From the NCBI GenBank assembly GCA_027596075.1, contig JADGJC010000127.1, positions 1 to 64,000 of the forward strand: a stretch of DNA of 64,000 bases, read 5' to 3'. The position numbers and the translations under genes were made by a program. The stretch comes from Rhizophlyctis rosea (Eukaryota; Chytridiomycota; Chytridiomycetes; Rhizophlyctidales; Rhizophlyctidaceae). The stretch's first letter is position 1, and every line of letters begins with the position of its first letter. The notes beneath the pieces are model-generated. The model was given only the letters and a program-made list of their open reading frames with translations, searched no databases and was not told the DNA's origin. Of this stretch, positions 45,483 through 57,462 are shown piece by piece.

Positions 45483-47505
45483 TCACCTCAAAAACAAAGC
45501 CGCAACGGGCTGCGGCTGCGTATTCGCCACCATCCCAATCCACTCCCGCTCCATATCCGAGCAATTCATAGGGTCCGCGATAATCACGGGCTCGTCCGAC
45601 GGCCTTTGTGACTCGTGGTCAGCGGATTTGGGTTCAGCGGACGTGGAGGATGCGTCGACGTACTGGCGGCTTTTGCGGCGGATGAAGTCGGGTATAATCA
45701 AATCTTGATAATTCAGGTAGAAAATATCAATATCCTCCACCAAAAGTAAGAGCCTTCCCGCAATGGCGTAACTTACAATGATACATTTGCAGCTGGACTG
45801 CCAGATTATGTCGTAGGAGATAAGTAATGACTTCCATGTACAGCGTTCGATGCTCTTTCGACGGCATGACGTTAGATAATGGTCGGGGACGGTTTAGATC
45901 TGCCAGAGCGGTCGTCAAGTCAAGCTGGGGGAATCTGTTACTGAAGTCGTCGACTAGGTATGATAATCTTTGGATTGACAAATGATGATCAGTGATTTGG
46001 TCAGAATGCGTCTGTTAGGCGTCCGTGGAGACTTACAGATTCGCATCCGTATTCTGAGCAACAACATATACGTTCCGGGTATTGATGACATTGATGATTT
46101 TCGCTTTGCGCCAGTGGACTAGGTGAGCTGCGTGGCGGTATATTTGGGAGAGGGAGCAGTCTAGGGTTGTTTGTAGTTCTTCGAAACTGAGTGTAATGGA
46201 TGGCCCATGAATATAAAAAGGAATGCCGTTATAGGCTTTGCGACAACACCAAAACAAACCTTTGCGTTGGTGTGACGATTTGAATAAGATCCACCAGCAA
46301 AGGAGATAGATCGAGAGGCAAACTCTTCAAAATCTCTTCTGGATCATATAAGAGCAGCAGAGCATGGTACGGCCGCATAGTGGGGTTGTCCACCTCAGAA
46401 TCACTGGATCCGTCCAGCGGTTTCAAAGTGTAGTCTGATGCTGCCGTTTGCCGAGTAATGCTGGCAGGGATTTGGAGGGAGAGGTCGACGGACGAGTCGA
46501 TAACAACGTGGGCCATGAGATTGGTTGTGATGGAGTGGTATATGTGCGCTAAAACGCGTGCAAGAGAGCTTTCTGCTAAAATGCGTTCCATGACGTCGGC
46601 CATTCTGACGCGGGCTGTGGTGCGCCGTTAGGATTGATTCATATTGAGTTGAACAATTCATCAAATGCACTTGGTGTACCTGTGGACCGACTTTGGGCTT
46701 CATCTTTTATTGAGATCATTAGTTCGGCTTCTCGCCGCACATAGCCTCTTTTGAGTTGCTCGTACTTCAGACCAGCTGTTACTTTCACTATGACATGATT
46801 GTACATCGCCTCCACCTCCCGACTGAAACCCTGACCTCCTTGCGGTTGCATCGCAAAAACCAGATTGAACATAGTCAATTGATGCGCCGCGCCGTCGGAT
46901 CCCACCGGAGTAACTGCCGACGGTCCGCCCACACCCAAAGATGACAGCCCATATTGCGTTGCCCCACGTCCATCCCCTGCCACCTTACTCCTCCCTCCAT
47001 CTGATTCGCCACCCGCCGACGATGCCTTATTCGCCGCAGCGAGAGCGGCCAAGTCAGTCAGTCGCTTCTTTTGAATAACGCGCGCGAAGCGATGGCCGGT
47101 TCCTGGTCTGTCCGCGTTCAGAAGCGTCGGGTGGCCGACCAATGTTACATCGTCAATGGTGAGTTGGAACTGGCGGTCACAAAGAGCGACTTTGGGAGAC
47201 AGGATATCAGACAGGAATTGTGGATCGAATCCCAGGAAGTCGTCTCGCTCTGACTGGCCAGTGCCTTGTCTCAAAAGTGGATCCCGCAAGTCGCGCACCC
47301 GGTCAAGTTCCCCGTCATCCACGTCCAACTCCAGTGCACCGTCCAGTTCCAAACCGCCGGCATGGGTTCGTCCTGCTCTGTGACTTGGATGTGAGGAACG
47401 CGGTCGTGTGGTGGTTCTGCTTGGATTTCGTGGATAACTAAAGACTAGTTGGTGACCTCTGCTAGAATAGCAAATGAGTAGTACGCCGAGAAGCGACGGA
47501 GTCAT
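45483..47505 (-). CDS. NPR3: NPR3, SEACIT/GATOR1 complex subunit
   Basis: Subunit of the GATOR1/SEACIT complex that, with NPR2 and IML1, restrains TORC1 at the vacuole when amino acids are scarce. The start ATG (47505-47503) gives MTPSLLGVLLICYSSRGHQL and VFSYPRNP, the NPR3 N-terminal longin-like block. Then come FLGFDPQFLSDILSPKVALC, FQLTIDDVTLVGHPTLL and LTMFNLVFAM, all NPR3 signatures. The middle has YHALLLLYDPEEILKSLP. The C-terminal winged-helix-type region shows ELQTTLDCSLSQIYRHAAHL with VHWRKAKIINVINTRNVYVV, and the protein ends in MVANTQPQPVAALFLR. The acidic, Gly/Ser-rich insert between FSYPRNP and FLGFDP is as in other fungi. Around five introns. Head-to-head with PUP3. Confidence 0.9.
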
Positions 47506-47872
47506 GAGCGGGGCGTGTGTTTCTTTAGGTGAACGAGCCGTTTATTTGTGAAGAGTTTGGCACGACTATGATTCGGCGCGGAGAGCTGACTTTAGCGTAA
47601 GTGGTGGACGCTTATAAAGCTGCCCAAATTCAGGAAAAGTTTGAGGGGAGACAAGCAGATAGAAGGAAAGGTTCTCCATTGCAGTGGAAGTGAAACTGTG
47701 AAAGGCGAATTCTGATGCAATGGCTGATGTGGCGTCCTTGATCATGCACGTGACTTGCACGTCCGCCCTGGCCCATTCACCTCTTCGCTTTCCCCAAGTT
47801 TTTACCTCCCCATTCACTCCCATTCTGACTCCCCAAACCTTCCCCATAGTCGCCTACTAGAAACCCGCCAAA
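47506..47872. promoter_or_regulatory. Divergent promoter of NPR3 and PUP3
   Basis: 367 bp separate the divergent start codons. Pyrimidine-rich tracts lie immediately upstream of PUP3. No specific proteasome control element is recognised. Confidence 0.45.
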
Positions 47873-48765
47873 ATGGTAAGCACAACGCGTACTCACTGTT
47901 TGCACTGTTCTTGCTAACGTTCTCCCTGACTCAGTCGATTATGGAATATAACGGTTCGGCGATTATCGCCATGAAGGGCAAAAATTGCGTTGCGATCGCG
48001 GCCGACCGTCGGTTCGGTGTGCAAGCGTTGACGCTTTCCACGGACTTCAAAAAGATCTTCCAAATCAACGACAAGGTCTTCATTGGGCTTCCTGGGCTGG
48101 CGACGGACGTACAAACATTGTATGTTCACCTCACGGCGAAAGCTGCTGCATATGCATACGTCGAACAAACTTGTCAAGGACTATTGATTTGGCTGACGTT
48201 CCTGATAGATATGAGCGCTTCCGATACAAAACCAACATGTACAAATTGCGTGAAGAGCGTGACATCACACCCAGCACATTCGCCCGCATGGTTTCATCAA
48301 CTCTATACGAAAAGCGGTGAGGGCACTTTGAAGCCAGCGACGACTTTTATGGTATTTCTCATTCTTTTCTACGCATGCCGTCAGATTTGGACCCTATTTC
48401 TGCGAGCCAGTCATTGCCGGGTTGGAGAAGGACGGTACCCCCTACATTTGCACAATGGATCTGCTTGGCTGTGTTACCACTCCTGGGGATTTCGTTGTTA
48501 GCGGAACAGCATCTAACCAAATGTATGGTATGGCGGAGAGTCTGTGGGAACCAAATTTGGTATGTGGTAGTCTCTCGTCAGCGGGAAATGCTGCGCGTGA
48601 CTAATGTCGGCGAATGTTCAGGAACCGGAGGAACTCTTCGAGACCATCTCACAATCGCTCTTGAATGCTGTGGATCGGGATGCCATCAGTGGTTGGGGTG
48701 CGGTGGTGCACGTCATTACACCGGACAAGATCATCACGCGCACGCTGAAAGGAAGAATGGATTAG
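47873..48765 (+). CDS. PUP3: 20S proteasome subunit beta-3
   Basis: Non-catalytic beta ring subunit of the 20S proteasome. Five exons (47873-47875, 47935-48119, 48209-48316, 48385-48559, 48622-48765) join in phase to 204 residues, the normal PUP3/PSMB3 length. The first coding exon is only the ATG, spliced as ATG|gtaagc...gactcag|TCG. The sequence [20 protein letters not shown] with [20 protein letters not shown] is diagnostic of beta-3. Then come [36 protein letters not shown] and [20 protein letters not shown], and a C-terminal helix ending TLKGRMD. It lacks a propeptide and the N-terminal catalytic Thr, as expected. Confidence 0.95.
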
Positions 48766-49299
48766 TTTGTTTGGAACTGTTATGCTTAGCGCACTCTACT
48801 AATATACTGTACAATTTGACGTGCCGAATATGAAAGCCCGATGGGAAGTCCATATTAATTTGCCCTTCAGCAAGCACTTTTGAGGCTACCGGTTGTATGA
48901 TTCTGAATCATAACCGGAACAACCCAACAAGAGTGTCAGGAATGCGGTGACGAATCGCGGGCTTTGCAGAAGGATGTATCTACAGATGGACTATTTTGTG
49001 CCCCACCAAAGGTTCGAACTTTGAAGGCAAGCAGACAAGATGTCTGTTGACTGTGGATGGAATGTGGCTTACTCACAATCCACCCACCTCCGAAACTGGC
49101 TTGGCATGTGAAAGCATGAGACCCAGTCGCGGGCGCTTGGTGGCGGTTTTCCAGAATCACGCGGTGGGGTTTGATTACTATTTTCTCTTCTCTGCATAAA
49201 ACCCTTCGAACCATCTTTCACACCCATTCTACTCATACCCCGTCCAAGCTTTTCTTTCACATCCTTTATCCCAAGCGTAGTTACCTTTTACAACCGACA
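48766..49299. other. Intergenic, promoter of thiolase
   Basis: No gene seen. The last 100 bp before the thiolase ATG are CT-rich. No oleate-type response element was recognised. Confidence 0.4.
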
Positions 49300-51019
49300 A
49301 TGGCTAGCTACGCAAACTCTGCTCTTCGTCGCGTCGAGAACATCGCGTCCCAGCTTACAAGTGGTGTCAGTGGTGGGAAGGGTAAGGTGTCTCTCCGACT
49401 GCTTTTCGGGTGCTATCGTTAGGGAACACTCACGTTTCTGCACCACTATCTAGCGCACGCACCGAAGAGTCCCGATGATATTGTCATCGTTGCGTAAGTA
49501 TTGCAGATAAACTGTGGTCAGGGTCCTCTCAGGGTGTTCCCTTCACGAAACCGCACTGCGTGGAGAGACGTGACTGACTGGATTTTTTTGCTCGTAGGGC
49601 TCTCCGCACGCCCATGTGCAAAGGTGGCAAAGGTGCTTTCAAGGAAACACATCCCGAATACTTGCTTGCGTCAAGTTTGAAGGTATGCTTGTAGTTCAAA
49701 TCAAGGAAGTCGATATGGTGACTCATCTTGCTCTGTTGTCAGTCGATCATTGAAAAGACTGGAATCAATCCCGCTGCTGTTGAGGATATTCAAGTCGGAA
49801 ATGTTCTCATGCCTGGAGCTGGTGTCACAACGTCGCGGATGGCTGCTCTATTTGCGGGATATCCGGACAGTACAGCCTTGTCCGCTGTCAACAGACAATG
49901 CTCCAGTGGATTGACTACATGTGCGAACATTGCCTCGGCAATCGCAGCGGGTTACATTGATATCGGCATTGGTGAGTCGGCGTCTGCCTGGTATTCAAGT
50001 CAAAGTGGTTGGCCAACTTCATTTCATCAGGTGCTGGTGTCGAGTCTATGAGTATGTACTACGGTCCTGGTGCCATGCCTACCGACCTATCACCCGAGAT
50101 TTTGAATTACGGTCCTGCCGCGGATGTGTATGTTTTTGCTTTCTTGCATTTCGTCGCAGCTTCATACTTACCCTTATCTGGCAGCTTGATCACTATGGGA
50201 CAAACGTCAGAAAATGTTGCCGCAGAGTTCCGGATCAGTCGCGAGGAGCAGGACAAGTTCGCATTGCGCTCGCACAACCTCGCGGCCAAAGCCCAGCAGG
50301 AGGGTCTTTTTGACGAAGAGATTGTGCCTGTGACGTTGCCCGATGGTACCGTTGTCACGAAGGATGATGGGATTCGGCCGACCACCTTGGAAAACTTGGC
50401 GAAGTTGAGGCCCGCGTTCGGCAAAAACGGCACAACTACTGCCGGAAATGCATCGCAGATTACGGATGGAGCCGCCAGTGGTATGTGGATGTGTTTCATC
50501 TGGGGTTGGAAGTGACAATATTGAATCTCGGTACAGTTCTTCTCATGCGCCGCAGTACCGCCGAGAAGCTTGGTTACCGTCCTTTGGCTCGCTGGCTCGG
50601 ATTCTCAGTCATTGGTGTGCCTCCCCGCATCATGGGTATTGGTCCCGAGAAGGCCATTCCGGCTGTCCTGAAGCAAGTCGGGTTGAGTCAAAGCGAAGTC
50701 GGGGTCTTCGAAATCAACGAAGCATTCGCTTCTCAGGCGTCGTACTGTGTCAACAAGTTGGGCATTCCTATCGAGAAGGTTAACCCGAAGGGAGGCGCTA
50801 TTGCTTTTGGACACCCGGTAAGTCATCACGGAGGACGGTTTGTGGTTTACAGATTATTGACTGCCTTCATTTTTTCCTTAGATGGGTGCAACCGGTGCTC
50901 GCCAAGTTGCTACTCTCCTTCCAGAGTTGAGGAGAAAAAAGGAAAAGTTCGGTGTCATCTCCATGTGTGTTGGTATCGGTATGGGTGCGGCTGCTGTTAT
51001 CGAGAACGAGATTTTGTAG
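49300..51019 (+). CDS. POT1: Peroxisomal 3-ketoacyl-CoA thiolase
   Basis: Last step of peroxisomal fatty-acid beta-oxidation, cleaving 3-ketoacyl-CoA to acetyl-CoA. The start ATG at 49300 gives [19 protein letters not shown], whose residues 11-19 (RVENIASQL) fit the PTS2 consensus R-V-x5-Q-L. The thiolase core follows: [18 protein letters not shown], nucleophilic Cys in [38 protein letters not shown], the [17 protein letters not shown] block, [20 protein letters not shown] with its His, and the second active Cys in [11 protein letters not shown]. The protein ends IENEIL. Nine or so exons; introns 5' of ALRTP, SIIEK, GAGVES, CLITMG, VLLMRR and MGATGA are clear from frame and GT-AG. PTS2 together with ACAA1-like motifs argues for peroxisomal rather than mitochondrial location. 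Confidence 0.95.
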
Positions 51020-51586
51020 GGGATTACTTGAGCAGCTTGGGTAGTTTGTTTCAATCCCATTTCGGATTGTTGATATGAGTTTGGTAGCATAATTGCATAC
51101 AATCAACCAAATGTGTTTATGAGGGGCGTACGCTGAGCGAAAACGATCACGGCGGGGCCACATGATTGAGGACGCATCATTCGTTGCGGACCACACTGTT
51201 GGATGGTGGTGAAGATGCGAGCATCTGACCAAATGCTTGAAATTGAGGGCTTGTTGCGTGTGCTGGAACACAGGGAGGTGACATCCGATGTGATTGCGAG
51301 GGAATTTGATAGCTCGTCATCAATCGGGCCCTCACCTAAGAAATAATGGAACTGACCTCTGACCGCTTAAATGAAGCAAAAATCGACGCTTGGAAGACGC
51401 CACGATCATGTGTATTCAGGCGATGAACTGCAGTAGTCTTATTATTGTGAGGAAGAACAAAAATTCTGTCTCAAACAGAAGCGCCGGTGCCCTGCCACCT
51501 CTATCACTATGGGGTATCGATTACTGCGAAACGAAATCCTATCTAAGGTAAGATGCTTTCCTATTTTCTAATGTTGACAAGCCTTA
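51020..51586. other. Intergenic, convergent 3' ends
   Basis: No gene or repeat recognised. Confidence 0.4.
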
Positions 51587-52075
51587 TTAGCGGGCGACGG
51601 CGGTGGCGGCAGCAGACTCGGTAACCGTGATAGTGACAACAGTGAAGTCGGTCGTGGCTGTGGCCGGAGTAGCTGCGGAGCTCAACGCACTTGAAAGGAA
51701 GCAGCTGGGAATCAAGCAGTTCGGGATGCACTTCATGGTCAAGCTTCCGGTATTGTCGTCTGCCTTCACGGCTGAGCATACGGTCCCGGAGGCACAATCG
51801 AATTGAGTGTTGCATGGAGCATAGCTATCCGACGTGGTGGCCTTGGAAAGGTATTGGCTGATGCAGCTGGAGACGAGACAGGAGGGGACGCAGCGGTTGC
51901 TTGTGATGCCCTCGCCGTTGTTGTCACGGACGCTGGTGCAGAGTGAGGCGGAGTCGCAGTCGGCTTGGGTGTCGCATTTGGGGTAGACGGAGCTTTGGCT
52001 CTAGTCTGCAGCCTGACTGGTCTGGGAGGCCACCATGGTTGCAAGCGTTGCGACGAGGAGGAACTTGAAGTGCAT
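51587..52075 (-). pseudogene. Secreted duplicated 6-Cys protein with in-frame TAG
   Basis: From the ATG at 52075, 24 codons encode a signal peptide (MHFKFLLVATLATMVASQTS). Then comes TAG at 52003-52001, and the same frame stays open for 137 more codons to TAA at 51589-51587. The region after the stop has two modules with identical Cys spacing, C-x5-C-x5-C-x15-C-x3-C-x4-C (starting CDTQADC and CNTQFDC), then a Ser/Thr/Ala-rich tail (ATPATATTDFTVVTITV) like a cell-wall or GPI-type spacer. Only the stop is abnormal. It may be a young pseudogene, a base error, read-through, or a 33-nt mini-intron (52033-52001, GTGGCC...ACTAG) whose removal keeps the frame but is shorter than known fungal introns. 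Function is unknown; secretion is inferred. Confidence 0.65.
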
Positions 52076-53211
52076 GATTGCGGTCTAGGGGCGGTTTTAG
52101 GATTGTGGTGTAGATGGGTTGCAGCTGCACGGGGTGGGGCAGCAGTCGAAGGCTGACTTCGCTTTTATACAGGTGGAATGTGCTGTATCCTTGTTATGGC
52201 CACCTTTTTGCGACCGATATGGAATCATTTAGAACGGCAAACATGCATATCCACGGCCCTTCACATCCACAACTCCACCAGCCATCTGGAAGTGGTGCAG
52301 AATTTGCATATAGCTAAAGGCCCCATGGGAGAAATGCTGTAGGTATTCTAATTCAAGGTAATTTCAGGTGACGGGAGGTGCTCGCAACCTGCCAATTGGA
52401 CCTCCTGGGACATCTCGTGGAGTTCGTGGATTGTGGTGGGACACTGCTTGTGGTTGATTGTAGCGTGGTATCAGCTTCCCTGCCAATGCGCCCTAATAGT
52501 ATCAGTCCCGCAGACATGCCTATAATTATCCATGGATTCATACGCGTTGTCTTCGTTGATTTACGCACGTCTTCCGTAATACGGAGGGTGTGATACCTAT
52601 CAACGGGTGATCGAACGCTTCCAGAAAGACATGCCCATCCATAACCAACATACACAAGCCCCCATACATACAGGACCATAAGTTGCTGATCTATTTTCAG
52701 AGCAACTGTGGCTTGAGCTGCGGTGCACACTGATCCTCTCCAAATGAGGTATGGTATTTGGATCGCTTGGGTACATGTACTCTGTAACAGATTTTCAGCA
52801 TGGAGTTGAGCTGACTCATTCCGTTTTGAGATGATTCCGTGCCATACATCACTCAATGGACAACTCCGTGATGCTTTGGTGCGAATGCGGGATCAAGTGC
52901 TTTTCGCAGTGAGGACCCGAAAGTACTGGACCCTCGTGTCATCCTGGTCCGCAGCGTGTGATGGCACGTGATGTAAATAACACTCTTACTGTGCCTCACA
53001 ATCAGAGCGCTTGGGCAGTTTCCTTTGAATTGTCACCTTCCTGTTCTCCTTCCTGCAATTGTTTCTTTCGAAGTAATCCAATCGAGAAGCATCAAGTTTA
53101 GGTATGTACTTTGTGCTGCAGCTATGAATGACCAGCTGCATGTGAAAGTCAGCCTAACTTTCACCGTGGTAACCAAACGCCTAACAGGAAGCTCATACAA
53201 GTTATCCCACC
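52076..53211. other. Intergenic with one doubtful small ORF
   Basis: A minus-strand frame at 52353-52856 is open for 167 codons. Its last 63 codons (from MNPWIIIGMSAGLILLGRIG) would make a small protein with one membrane segment, but no family is recognised and the upstream part looks non-coding. The stretch before ATG7 holds its promoter. Confidence 0.35.
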
Positions 53212-55931
53212 ATGCCACCAACGTCAAACGTACTCCAGTTCGAACCGTTCAGCAGTGCCGTGACTTCTACCTTCTGGCACGCGCTCTCACAGAACAAGAT
53301 TGATTTGTATAGACTGGATGACTCTTTGAAAGATATCACAGGCTATTATGCCACGGGCCAGTTGACGGCGGGTCATGGCGTTGACGGAACCACCTCCGAG
53401 AAAGATGGAGATGCAGGGCCGGCCCGACTATGTGTTGGTGACGACGCGTTTGGTGGCAAGTGAGTAGATATGCAAGGTGAATGGTGATTCAATGGAGGTC
53501 ACTCACCTTCGATAGGCAGCCACCGTTTACATATATCTCGCCTGGGTTATTAAAAAACACGAACACTATTGAGGAGTTCAAAGATATTGACAAGACCAAC
53601 TTGTTGCAGACAGTGGCGACTCAGGTATACGAGACTTGTGAGAGTCATTGGGTCGACTCACTTTGCTGATCAATGCGGATATAGATCTGGGAGGATATCA
53701 AGTCCGGCAAAGCAGTCGATGAACCATATTTGTTGTCGAGATTTTTGCTGCTTACTTTTGCCGACTTAAAGAAGTACAAATTCTACTATTGGTTCGCGTT
53801 CCCGGCGCTTCTTCCCTCGGAGCCAGTCAAAGTCAGTGTTACTACCACAATCGCCGATGTATACAGTGCTTCTCAGGTTTGTGCAAACGGGAATCAGGCC
53901 GCATGTGCGTCAACTGATGGTTTACGGTCAGGTTGACGCATTGCGTGATCACTTGAGCTCTTTCCGCAACCTTCCGCATCGCGATGCGACGAACCAAGGA
54001 GGCTTTTTCTTGGTCAAGGAGTCAACGTCTGAGAAGTTGACCATAGGAAAGTTGGCGGATTGGGAAACATTCTTCGCCGGAGTCGCAGCTGACAAGGTAT
54101 AAGACCTGAGCAATCTCTTGCGAACGAACCGGCGTTTTGGACTTAGGTGTTGTCAAACAGATAACGGTTGGTTTTGCGGATCCTTCAGCGCTCAGCACTC
54201 ACCCGGGTTGGCCTTTGCGCAACCTCTTGGTACTCCTACGGAAACGATGGAACGTTGAGAGCCTCAAAGTTCTATGCTATCGAGAATCGCTAAAGAGTTT
54301 AGATATTTCCCGAAGTATAGTCCTCACAGTGGAGCTACCCGGAACGTTCGGAGGTGAGGGTTTTGCCATAGCGATTACGAGGACAGGCTCGCTCATGAAC
54401 AATTTCAATGATACAGACGACCTTCCGAAGGTTGTCGGATGGGAAAAGAACACCGCGTCAAAACTAGGCCCGAGACTAGCGGACCTAGCGCCATTGATGG
54501 ACCCGACCAGATTAGCGGATACGGCGGTGGATCTCAACCTTAAGTTGATGCGGTGGCGCATTATGCCCTCATTGCAATTGGAGAAGATTGCAGAAACGAA
54601 ATGCTTATTACTTGGGTCTGGAACTCTAGGTTGTTATGTTGCCAGATCGTTGATGGTAAGAAGGAGCATTTCACAGTCAATCAAGGCACAGGCTGACCGA
54701 TAGCGCAAGGCATGGGGAATAAGACATATCACGTTTGTCGATAATGGCCGAGTGTCATTCTCGAATCCCGTACGACAGCCGCTGTTGAATTTCGAGGATT
54801 GTCTTGAAGGTGGAAAGCCCAAGGCCGTCGCAGCGGCTGAGAATTTGCGCCGTGTCTATCCGGGCGTGGTAGGTATCATTGTTGCTCCTTCCGTAGCATG
54901 TTCAAAACTCTGACTTGGTTGATTAGAATGCAACTGGTCACATTTTGAGCATCCCGATGCCCGGCCACTCAGTCGACTCCCCAGAGAAGACACGAGCCGA
55001 CATCGAGGCTTTGACAACTTTGATTGAGTCTCATGATGCCATTTTTCTGCTGACGGATAGTCGAGAAGCACGATGGCTGCCAACTGTTTTGGGGGCGGCG
55101 AAGGAGAAGGTAACATGCGCTAAGCAATCGTTTGCATATCCATTCCAGGTGATTGACATTGCGTCCTCCAGATAGTAATCAATTCAGCGTTGGGCTTCGA
55201 CACATTCCTTGTGATGAGGCATGGAATGAGAACGCCACCAGCAGATGGCAAGGCAAATGGACCCCAACTTGGATGTTACTTCTGCAATGACGTGGTAGCA
55301 CCTGCTGATGTAAGTTGTAAGTTACTTACCACTTTCCTCCGGAAATCCTACCCACACATACGTGCCAGTCCTTGAGCGATCGCACGCTGGATCAGCAATG
55401 TACTGTAACAAGACCTGGGTTGTCAGCCATGGCAAGTGCGGCGGCAGTAGAGCTCATGGTGTCACTGGTGAATCATCCGGATGGGTATGTACACAAGGAA
55501 TTAAGGCTCGAACAAAGGTTTTCGTGCTCATTGCATTTCTTTAGCCCCCATGCTCCCGCTGATTCTACCAAAGCACCCTCGGATCCGACCCCAGTTCCAT
55601 TTGGCTTGGTCCCACATCAAATACGAGGATTCCTCACACATTTTACCAACCTGTTGGTAATCGGGCAAGCGTATGATAAGTGTACGGCGTGTTCAGACAC
55701 GGTGAGCTGTTATTTCCTGTAATGGTTTGGGTTCGCCGCTGACCAGATCGGCACTCTTTTCGTTTGCAGATTTTAACAGCATACAAAAACCGTGGCGTTG
55801 AGTTCATTTTGGAGGCATTGAAATCTCCTGCGTATCTTGAGGAATTGACTGGCCTGCAGCAGTTGCACAAAGATAGTGAGGATGTGGACGTTGATTGGGA
55901 TGTAGAGGGGGATGATGAGTTTGACGAGTAG
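53212..55931 (+). CDS. ATG7: ATG7, E1-like autophagy activating enzyme
   Basis: Activates the ubiquitin-like proteins Atg8 and Atg12 for transfer to Atg3 and Atg10 in autophagy. The start ATG at 53212 gives [20 protein letters not shown] and [18 protein letters not shown], the ATG7 N-terminal domain. [20 protein letters not shown] and GGFFLVKE follow. The C-terminal adenylation domain has [20 protein letters not shown], the nucleotide motif [37 protein letters not shown], and [11 protein letters not shown]. The catalytic Cys lies in [13 protein letters not shown] (about 55390). The acidic C-terminus ([14 protein letters not shown]) fits the Atg8-binding tail. About ten short introns, typical GT-AG. 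All key residues seen are intact. Confidence 0.94.
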
Positions 55932-56106
55932 TGCAACAGTGGCAAGAGTAATTTTGGAGAATTTACATGTATTTATATACGTATGTAGTGAGTGTGAAAA
56001 TGCTGTGACAATCAGAAATCGTCGGCAATTACAAGATTATTTGTAAAAAGAAGTGTTTTATTACATGATCAATGTAAGGTGCGTATTTCTCGCCCAGACT
56101 CTCTCT

Positions 56107-56814
56107 TCAGACCGCGGCAAACTCCTCAGGTTTTGTGGTTTTGATGGGAAGTCCACACCCCTTCCACCATCGAAGCACGGAAATCTCACCTTCCATAATC
56201 GCCCCATCAACAGCCCAATGCGAATATTGCAAAGGCAAGCCACTCTCCAACCACCATTGCAACACCTCAACGCGCCCGCCAACACTTGCAAAATCTATGC
56301 TGTTCTCGGTGTACTCGCACTGCAGCCCACTTTCCTTCCACCAGTTTAGGACATCAATCAATCCCCTGTAGCTCACTGCATCAAGACCCCACGGTGTATA
56401 CCTCAAAGGCAAACCACTATCCCGCCACCAATCCAGTACGCAAATATGGTTCTCAACACTGGCATTGTCCATTGCATCTGAATACCGAAGCTCCAGCTCG
56501 CTATCTTTCCACCACTGTAATACCGCTACATTGCCGTTCTTGCTAGCCTCATCCATTGCATAGTGTGAGTACTTGAGTGTACGGTTTGGCCTTTTTTGTT
56601 GCCATTCCTTCCACCAGTTGAGTAGGTCTATCAGACCTCGTCGTGAGGCTTCATCCACGGAAGCTGGATGGAAGAGCGGGAGGGTGCAATTCTGGACTTC
56701 TGGGTGATGGTATACGACAGCGAGGATTACGCCGAGGTGGTAAACTGTTTTGAAATCTTCAGGAGGGAGGTAGAGGACGATTTGGGATATGAGTTCCACT
56801 GGGAGGACGAGCAT
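56107..56814 (-). CDS. F-box-like WW-repeat protein (chytrid ankyrin-like family)
   Basis: Single exon of 235 codons. The N-terminus (LVLPVELISQIVLYLPPEDF) looks like a short F-box. Then follow about six repeats of 33-36 residues with the pattern D-x-A-S-x-x-G-x-(I/V)-x-V-L-x-W-W-x-x-S-G-L-x-L-x-Y-(S/T). Examples are LIDLLNWWKEW, VAVLQWWKDSELELRY, CVLDWWRDSGLPLRYT, LIDVLNWWKESGLQCEYT and VEVLQWWLESGLPLQYS. These are divergent ankyrin-like repeats that are expanded in chytrid-type fungi. Role as an SCF substrate adaptor is inferred only from the F-box-like start. Confidence 0.75.
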   Translation of the reverse strand: MLVLPVELISQIVLYLPPEDFKTVYHLGVILAVVYHHPEVQNCTLPLFHPASVDEASRRGLIDLLNWWKEWQQKRPNRTLKYSHYAMDEASKNGNVAVLQWWKDSELELRYSDAMDNASVENHICVLDWWRDSGLPLRYTPWGLDAVSYRGLIDVLNWWKESGLQCEYTENSIDFASVGGRVEVLQWWLESGLPLQYSHWAVDGAIMEGEISVLRWWKGCGLPIKTTKPEEFAAV

Positions 56815-57462
56815 TTTGGAGGATTGCGAGATGTTACGGGAGGAAGAAGGTACAAGTTAACGAGAAGGAGTTCCCGAATGTGAGGGACTAATCTATACGT
56901 ACAGGACCCTTTGAATGAAAGGAAATGGGCCATCAGAATTTTGCATACCAGAACTTTTCACTTTAACGGACCGTACCTATCCAAAGCAATTGGGCGTCCA
57001 GGGATTTGGTGTGCTTCCAGAACTTGTTATGGGTATTGCACAAGTCTTCCAAAATGTGCTAGTATATCACTGACTGTGGGAGGATGCTTGAACGGAAATT
57101 CATGTACTTGGTGGTCGTGAAGAATAGTCGTCAATAGTATCGGGTAGTTGGGAAAGGAGCGTGAAGAGAGGGGAAAGTGGGCGAAGCTGGATGGAGCCAG
57201 GAGGTCATGACCTCATCGGGGCCTGGAAATTGGACACCCTCCGGTGATCCGTTTGCTGATCTGCACTGATCCGGCACCGTATGTATTCCGCAGCAGTCGA
57301 CGCCACATTATGCGGCGCAGGTGCCACATGTCAAGGTTCTGGATTCGACAAATTTTCAAAGTCCCTATTTATAACCTTTCCCCTCCTATTTTCAATCCCC
57401 GCGCACGTCCCTTTGCCCTTCTCCATCTTGCCACGTGCAGCTCATACTCACTACCCAACACA
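56815..57462. other. Intergenic between divergent genes
   Basis: Spacer and promoters of the F-box protein and FMC1. No other feature seen. Confidence 0.4.

Noticed and set aside
51587..52075. Selenocysteine or reassigned stop at the in-frame TAG.
   Set aside because: Selenocysteine uses TGA; other genes here end in TAG normally (PUP3, thiolase, ATG7), so the code is not reassigned.
52353..52856. 167-codon minus-strand ORF with one membrane segment.
   Set aside because: Only its last third looks coding and no family is recognised; mentioned within the intergenic entry instead.
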